From Orobanche coerulescens (lineage: Eukaryota > Streptophyta > Magnoliopsida > Lamiales > Orobanchaceae): a DNA stretch of 64,000 nt. The DNA lies in NCBI GenBank assembly GCA_033398695.1, contig CM065814.1, positions 16,922,358-16,986,357 on the forward strand, read 5' to 3'. The stretch's first letter is position 1; the number at the start of each line of letters is the position of its first letter. Below the pieces are notes generated by a model, which searched no databases, was not told where the DNA came from, and saw only the letters and a list, made by a program, of their open reading frames with translations. Below, one piece after another: positions 57,534 to 64,000 of the stretch. The position numbers were made by a program, and so were the translations under genes.

Positions 57534-57541
57534 TATAAAAA
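57534..57541 (+). promoter_or_regulatory. TATA box of T2 LTR
   Basis: TATAAAAA, 15 bases after the last palindrome of the array. Confidence 0.7.
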
Positions 57542-59955
57542 TATGACTTGCCATTCATTTCCTGCTCGACCCATTCAACCTCCCAACTGAGAAAAACGAT
57601 TCCCTTCCCTGCCAACTCCGTTTCTAGCCCTTCTAACTTGTGTTGGAGCTTCAGCACTTGGTTTGTGACTTGGAGATTTGGAGATTGAAGTGTGTTCTTT
57701 GAAGTGTTGGTGTTGTTCTTCATTTTGAGGTTGGTTTCTCTTAAACTCATACTAAAGCTATGCTCATGATGATGTTAGTATATAATCACTTCACATAATG
57801 TTAGTTTAAGCTAGTATAAAACATGATAAATTAATTGAATCATGCTCAAACTAAGTGAGGATCAACATTAGGAGTATTATTATTACTTCTTGATGTATTA
57901 TAACTTCATAATATGGTTGTGTTGATAATGATAGATAAAACCGGATTTATAACATGATAATCGGAAGATGATTATAGTCTCAACACTAGGAACATGTTAG
58001 GGATGAAATCCTTAATGATTAGAGGAGAGAGGTACTAATCTTGTCTTGAACATTCAATTGATTCTTGAAGGTAATATGGAACCATAATTTTGGCCTCTAA
58101 ACCAATACCTTTGTAATAAATTGTTGGAAGAATTATGTTAACCCTTTTGAAGATAATTTTCACAAGATGGGATGAAGTTACTTTTAGAATTCCAAGTATC
58201 CAATGATATAACTAGGCTTTTAATAAACTCTTCAAAAGTAAAACAATGGATTTTGATAGAAGGAAGTTGTAATTTTCATATGCTCAAGTTAATCAATTTC
58301 ATTGATAACTTAAAAGGGTGTTAATCACTACATTAATATGTTGATAATATTCTTAAGAGGATTGTATCGAATATGGTGATACAAATGCGATAGATGAGTA
58401 GCCGAATTCCATTTCATTAATCCGTGTGTGTTAAGAGACGTAAATTAAGATGATGTTCTTAGTTCACTAAAAAAAACTTGAACTAATGCTTCATATAGTA
58501 ATCAGTTTTAATGTAATCGTTGGTAAAATAATGAAGAACGTAATTAAACACAAACTTATATCGTAATCGGAAGTGCCGATGATTTGAAAAGATGTGTTCA
58601 CAATGTTACATTGGTAATAAACTGGACTTCAAGTATTTGACATTAATGTTAGAATATGTGAATGAACATGATAAACATATGATGATTTATAATTGGAACA
58701 TTAAAGTGATCAATAGGATAATTGATTTATTAAAGTAAATTTACGAATATTGTTTATGTAATAATACAGTTATCGTACGAATGTGTTGTTGAATGAATTA
58801 CATTTCATTCAAGGTTGCTTGTTCAAGTGAGTATTGTTAGACAAGGATACCATTCGTTTGATCATTCAAAGGAGGATTATTCATCTACGGAATTGAGGCA
58901 AGTTATCTTGCTTGGTTATAATGATGGTTGAATTCTTGTGACTATTATGCGTTTCGTGTGTATGAAATGTACTGATAATCTATGATTCGTGATATGGTGA
59001 TGTCCTTGATCGTATTATCATGGTGTTGGGATGATATACCCGAAATTACCATTCTTGTTACCGTTGGTCCTTTTGAGCTTTGTTGACACTTCGGTGAGTC
59101 GTTCAATTCCTTGATAAAGGTGTAATTCGTTGAGTTTCATTGTCATGTTGTATCGTGACATCTCTGGAGTCATATATGCGTGCCGATTGGTTATGTGTAG
59201 GATTTTTAGCCGGGCACTTGATGATCATGCGTGGATGTTTTCCGCATTTAGATCGTGCACACGAGACGTAGTTCGTGAGGCTAATTAGGTACATCGTCCC
59301 ACGTATATTTTGGATTCTGTATACGGGGTGGACATGTGCACGGACACATTTCCGGATCGGGCGTACTGTGACGTCCGTCTTGAGCCATATTATATGGTCG
59401 TTCGTATATTTGGTTATGTTCGACAGTTGGGACTGACTGTTTATACGCCTGCGGGGTATAATCAGTAGTCGATTGTTTTCTTTGAGATCCATATATATAT
59501 GAATTGTATAATGTCATGAGAATTATTATCATGTATAACTGACCCTGTGGTTTGGGGCGAAATACTTATATTTCAGGGCGAGGAAAGGGCAAGGCACAGG
59601 AGGAGCACAATGGCGACGGAGGGTTTTGAAGTATGCTATTTCGCGGCCCCCGAGTCTTTTGATGTTCGGTTATGTTATATTATGAATTTCATTTTACTTT
59701 GTGTCGGATGAATGTACTATAATTTGTTAGGTACCGCCCATCGTCATATGGTCTGTACCGAATTTGGATCCTGTGTACGTTTGCTCGTATTAAAGACATG
59801 TATAACTCATACTCCACATCGGGGTTTTGATAAATATTGTGGTACGGTGCCACATTGTTAGGTTGTAAGTGTATATCGTGATATCGCCTGGTGGGTCCCA
59901 GTAGGGGGGGTCCATGGCACTGTAATAGCCACTATTTTGGGGCTGTTACAGAAGA

Positions 59956-59967
59956 TGGTATCAGAGC
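59956..59967 (+). promoter_or_regulatory. T2 primer binding site (initiator tRNA-Met)
   Basis: TGGTATCAGAGC, five bases after the LTR end. Confidence 0.93.
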
Positions 59968-60360
59968 GTGTGTTTTTCTTTTGAGTCATTGTAGAATCGA
60001 AATAGCATCAAGAAACCTTCGTGCCACGTGTAACCTGTGCAAGCGCCTGACCCGTCGAATACGGTATGTTCTCATGAGCCATAATTTGATTACTGGCATG
60101 ATATTGATGACGTATTGGTCTCTTTACTTATCTTGGCATCTTGCTAACATGTGGTAAAGTTCATATGTTTGAGGAAAACCTAAATTAATTATGTGGTTGT
60201 AATTGTTTCGACTTGATGTTGATATTGAGTGTGTAGCACCTGCGGTGCCAGTGATTCTTTACGAACTGCTTTGTTGGATATGAAATTCCCTGTTGCCATT
60301 AACTTAGCATGAATTATGATTGATAACTTGAATCAGACTTGTGACTTGATTCTTTCAAGA

Positions 60361-61543
60361 TGGAAAGGAATCTCGAGAGGCCGTGGCGTAAGGGGACGAG
60401 GCCGCGAAGAGGCCGAATCCCGATACCACGAGCCAACAGACGCGCGAATGTGGAACAGAGTTCCGCAGTGCTGATTCGCCTTCTAGGGACCAATCACCAC
60501 ACCTTGGAGAAAATGCACGTGTCGATCCTTACACCGTGATGCAGACATGATGGCGGATGACCCAAATGGGTCGGTGATGGAAGCTATGCAGAGGAATACT
60601 ACCGGTCAACAGCGGGGCAACGGCCTCCGCCTCGGTGCTGGCGGGATCTGAGCCGGATTATTAGCGACATATCACGGCGGCGACCTACGACTTTTGAAGG
60701 CTCATCTCGAGCTGCGACATTGTACACTGGATAGAGCATTTCGAGAAACTGTTCGAGATGGTGGAGTGCCCATAGGAAAATCGAGTTCTTTGTGGCGACT
60801 ACTACCTTAGTAAGAGTGCCCATACTTGGTGGCTTTCGTGAGGCTGCCGATGGCGCGAGTATATGGGAGGAATTCAAGAATCTTATGCTAGATCGTTACT
60901 ATCCCGCACCCTCCGTGAAGCCAAATCGTCCGAATTATCAACCCCGATCCATCGGAAGACGAGGATGTGTTAGCGATTGTTTGAAAAATTCCAAGCACTT
61001 CTCCTTTTGCTACGCGGTTGTCCGTTCGGAAGCCGATAAGATCAAATATTTCCTCAAGAGGCTTAAACCCCGAATGAGGATGCAATTAATCAATCACCAC
61101 TGTACGACCCTACCGTAGTTTATTGAGAATGCATTAGAGTATGAACTTAATGCGAAGGAGATTTCCAAGAAGCAGCCTCAGTATACCAACAAGAGATCCA
61201 GAACTGCACTCCAAGGAGACAAAGAACGGGATGTTCAAGAAGCCCCACTGTACTAAATCCTTCTGAACGGCCACCTATGGCACCGAAACCGACAGGAACG
61301 CACTCTCGGGCAATCAGCTCACCTGTCGTGTGTTATAACTGTGGAGACCAGGGGCATATCAGCTCCAAGTGTCCGAAGCCGGCCGTTGCCTGTCACACTT
61401 GAGGGAAGAACGGTCATCGTGCTCGCTATTGCAGGGGTGGACTCGGGCGTGCTCCAGTAGCATCTCTTGCTCCAGTACAGTCTTCTGTTCAGGAACGTGC
61501 TCCTCCATCCGCTTCTTACCAGACTACCGGGGCAAACAAAGGG
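60361..61543 (+). pseudogene. T2 gag, heavily degraded
   Basis: An arginine/glycine-rich start (GRGVRGRGR) reads near 60377. A gag core is visible as WEEFKNLMLDRYYP (60867 on) and FLKRLKPRMRMQL (about 61050). The first zinc knuckle CYNCGDQGHISSKC is at 61333-61374. The second has its second Cys replaced by TGA ([17 protein letters not shown], 61390-61431). Multiple stops and frameshifts; older looking than T1. Confidence 0.75.
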
Positions 61544-62395
61544 ATGGGTCGTGGAAATCAAGATGGTACACCTGCTTCCGGGGTTGCAAAACCCAGAGTT
61601 TACGAGATGAAGAAAGCAGATGATCCCGAAGCCAGCATGATTGCAGGTACCGTTTGTGTTCTTTTTGATACTGGTGCTTCACACTCCTTTTTGTCCAGTT
61701 CTTGTTTGAGTCGTTTGCATTTGAATCATGTTACCGATTGTGAACCTTATGTAATTGGTCTACCCGATGGTAGAAGAATTATTGGGAGTCGTGAAGTACA
61801 TAATTGTTCGATTCACATGAACAACCGTGAGTGGTTGTCCGACTTGATTGTGGTTGATTTACCTAAAGATGAGGTAATCTTGGGTATCGACTGGATGGAT
61901 CGTCACGATGCCGTGCTTAGCGTCCGTAAGCGAATGGTGACCGTCACATCTGATGATGGCGTCGAGTGTATTTTTCGGGGTGATAATCCCAATCATTCAG
62001 GGAGAGTCATCAGCGCTATGAAGGCTGTGAGATTACTGAACCAGGGATGCATTGGTTATTGGTGTTACATGACCAAGACAACTGACCGACCAGTCGAATT
62101 GGTTGATATTCCAGTAGTTCGAGACTATCCAGACGTATTTCCAGAAGAGCTTCCAGGACTACCCCCACAACGAGAGGTAGAATTCACCATTGAGTTGGAG
62201 CCAGGGACGTCCCCACTTTCGAAAGCACCATATCGTATGGCCCCGACTGAGATGCAGGAGTTGAAAAGACAACTTGAGGAGTTAACTGAGAAAGGATATG
62301 TTCGACCCAGTGCATCCCCTTGGGGAGCGCCGGTGTTGTTCGTACGGAAGAAGGACGGATCGCTGCGTTTGTGTATTGATTACCGTGAGCTGAAC
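61544..62395 (+). pseudogene. T2 protease and start of reverse transcriptase, cut by T3
   Basis: Open frame of 284 codons to the insertion. The aspartic protease motif is intact at residues 42-45 (DTGA in [11 protein letters not shown]), followed by VILGIDWM. The RT start reads [36 protein letters not shown] and stops being T2 after ELN at 62395. The palm catalytic FxDD lies in the missing part. Confidence 0.88.
62391..62395 (+). repeat. Probable left target-site duplication of T3
   Basis: TGAAC immediately before the LTR start TGTAACACC. The right copy would lie beyond the window. Confidence 0.5.
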
Positions 62396-63783
62396 TGTAA
62401 CACCCCCAGGATATCCGAGGTATATTACAGCGCCGTGAATCCCTATATGGGACCCACCAGGCTGAACAGCATCATACACAACGACTCACAGAAACGATAA
62501 AATAACACCACGTCATAAAGACGCAAAACAGAACAATCCACCCGGTTCAACCGGTCAATATAACATCATCATCCAACACAACATAAACACAACAAGATAA
62601 CTGACGAACAAGAACTCTTAAGTACTCGAGTACAACTATTAGTTCAAAAGCCATAAAAGATGAAAAGACAAAAAGACATTAAGACATCTCTTATGCACAA
62701 TCATCACGCATGGCCATCATCCGTAATCTTCCGTCAGTAGCTCGTCCCGATGAACTCCGACTGAAATTCATAAAACGAATTTCCCAAAACGGGTCCCAGA
62801 GGGTTAGCAATTACGCTAGTACAAGTAATCAAGGCAAACCAATCGCTTACACATTTCATAGTACATGCGTCAATATCATTTTCTAAAACCAAAACTAGAC
62901 ATGTCCTTTCCTAAATAAACAGTCAAACAATTTGCCGTGGGAATGTGGCTATACCCTTGATCCCGCTACGTGATCCCTAAGGACCCTCCCTAGCTGTAAA
63001 TTTTAATTAACAAACCACGCACACTCATCGCCTTGGGAACAGGACTATACCATTGATCCCGATCCGTGATCCCTAAGGACCCTCCCGAGTCAAGAAGCGA
63101 AACAAACTCGTGAATCCGTGGCTATACCATCGATTCCCTCCGTGATCCCGTCGGACCCTCCCGAGGTGAGCAATCACACACAATGTACATTACTATTTCA
63201 CGTTAAGCATAAAGGTTTCCAAAAATACTTGCCTCGATTAAATAGATGATAACACGAACTAACGGAAGAGTTGAACACGACCGCAAGGGACCGGCGGAAA
63301 TGAACCTAACGATTTGAATAGCACAATCACAACCACTTCTAAACGATTATGGAAATGGAATACTCCGGAAACCCGCCTACGATTCATGTATATTCGTATA
63401 CAAACAACAACGAGGGCGGACCACAACCGAACCCTCTCGATTCCGTAAAAATCACGAAATATACCATGAATCCGTAGGGAAACTAAGAATACCAACAAGA
63501 ATAATCATATTCATCATGAATCCATCAACGAAACGGAAAGAATCGGACAAAACCCCAAAATCCCCAATTATCCAAAAAGGTAGGGTTTCAAGAGATATTA
63601 CCTTGAGTGATTCAAGTATTACGATCCATAGAACACGCGTTAGATTGATTATCCGAGCCTCACAACCGAAAAGAAATGATGAAAATCGACCCCCGGATGA
63701 AGAACTCTCTCCCTCTATATTTCTCTCTCGCGACGCCGTGGAAAAGAATGGGGAAGGAATGAGCTGTTCGCTCAAAACAACAC

Positions 63784-63791
63784 ATTTATAG
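63784..63791 (-). promoter_or_regulatory. TATA box of T3 LTR
   Basis: CTATAAAT on the minus strand, directly downstream of the T3 palindrome array. Confidence 0.65.
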
Positions 63792-63806
63792 TGTAACACA
63801 GCAGAA

Positions 63807-63999
63807 CCTATCGGCCGGCCTATCGGCCGATAGGCCCAACCGATACCCATACGGGATGCCGGCAGTAGAGTCTATCGACCCCCCTTATCGGCCGAAAGGC
63901 TACTGGAAGTTCGAAGGTGAAGAAATTTACATATCGGCCAGCCTATCGGCCGATAGGCCCAACCGATACCCATACAGAATGCCGGCAGATAGTCTATCG
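63807..63999 (-). promoter_or_regulatory. Array of TATCGGCCGATA palindromes, T3 LTR
   Basis: Seven or more CTATCGGCCGATAG-type sites. The pair of sites with following CCCAACCGATACCCATAC and ATGCCGGCAG is repeated as a block about 126 bases apart (63822 and 63948). The array continues beyond the window. Confidence 0.8.
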
Positions 64000-64000
64000 A

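Larger units (their letters stand above)
57026..59950 (+). repeat. T2 5' LTR (remainder)
   Basis: 2925 bases; with the 12 bases at 47568-47579 the LTR is about 2.94 kb. Its last ~60 bases (GGTGGGTCCCAG to GGGCTGTTACA) are the complement-equivalent of the start of T1 and T3. A small hairpin CCCGCC-TTTC-GGCGGG sits at 57294-57309. From 57550 to 59880 nothing else is recognised; short frames there are not protein-like. Confidence 0.88.
47568..62395 (+). mobile_element. T2, Tekay/Del-type Ty3-gypsy element, disrupted twice
   Basis: The 5' LTR starts TGTAATACCCTC at 47568, is interrupted after 12 bases by T1, and resumes at 57026. The LTR ends GGGGCTGTTACA at 59950. A primer site for initiator tRNA-Met, degraded gag, zinc knuckles, protease and the start of RT follow, cut by T3 at 62395. 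The rest and the 3' LTR lie outside the window. Candidate left target sequence: 47563-47567 (CCTAC). Confidence 0.88.
62396..64000 (-). mobile_element. T3, Tekay/Del-type LTR (partial, minus strand)
   Basis: Starts TGTAACACCCCCAGGATATCC, matching the T1 LTR end. It also shares with it AGGGTTAGCAATTACGCTAG (about 62801) and the block GCATAAAGGTTTCCAAAAATACTTGCCT (63207 on). Three CCTTGGGAACAG/CCGTGGGAATGTGG-type repeats run from 62930 to 63160. Orientation is minus because the same end is the 3' end of T1 LTRs. The window ends inside the LTR. Confidence 0.88.

Noticed and set aside
57421..57750. Minus-strand frame of 109 codons in the T2 LTR
   Set aside because: Lies across the promoter region of the LTR, no recognisable domain, and the LTR is non-coding in related T1 and T3.

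Overview
The window reads as repeat-rich nuclear heterochromatin of a flowering plant, probably pericentromeric or knob-like. The evidence is the cast of elements: plant L1-type LINEs (DUF4283-type ORF1 with a CCHC knuckle, APE endonuclease, zf-RVT plus RNase H tail), an Athila-type element with an Asp-tRNA-like primer site, and Tekay/Del-type Ty3-gypsy chromoviruses with iMet primer sites and LTRs over 2 kb. I see no host gene, tRNA, rRNA or CRISPR array. A eudicot is likely, but the species cannot be named from this sequence.

Region 1 (1-44323) is a head-to-tail array of a unit of about 9.2 kb: copy 1 1-8570 (cut by the window edge), copy 2 8571-17767, copy 3 17768-26912, copy 4 26913-44050 and a stub of copy 5 44051-44323. 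Each unit is a fossil cluster of three LINE remnants. LINE A has a 5' UTR, ORF1, endonuclease, a 1.3-kb non-coding block in place of most of the reverse transcriptase, then zf-RVT and RNase H. LINE B is a 5'-truncated relative with zf-RVT, RNase H and 3' UTR, flanked by a 17-bp target duplication. LINE C is the C-terminal half of a second ORF1 plus a different 3' end. Frameshifts shared by all copies show the LINEs were dead before the unit was amplified, so amplification happened at DNA level.

Region 2 (33927-43073) is a non-autonomous Athila-like element on the minus strand inserted in LINE C of copy 4, with a 5-bp target duplication. It keeps gag-protease and a downstream extra ORF with a coiled-coil tail, and lacks RT, RNase H and integrase.

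Region 3 (44324-47567) holds an orphan cluster of palindromes, a LINE 3' scrap, a multi-arm foldback element, an ATACCGA-rich segment and AT/CT microsatellites.

Region 4 (47568-64000) is a nest of three Tekay/Del-type elements. T2 (plus strand) starts at 47568. T1 (minus strand, 47580-57020, complete with near-identical 2.27-kb LTRs) sits 12 bp inside the 5' LTR of T2. T3 (minus strand, 62396 to beyond the window) interrupts T2 in its reverse transcriptase. All coding regions carry stops or interruptions.

The most interesting signal: the U3 part of every LTR family here, and one internal site of the Athila element, carries a dense array of a family-specific 10-14-bp CpG-rich palindrome, each directly upstream of a TATA box. 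T1 has TTACGGCCGTAA, T3 TATCGGCCGATA, T2 TAACGTACGTTA, and Athila TGTGCCGCGGCACA. T1 and T3 carry different palindromes at the same distance from the LTR end. This looks like a modular promoter whose binding site has been swapped between families. The internal Athila copy suggests a second promoter for its extra ORF.
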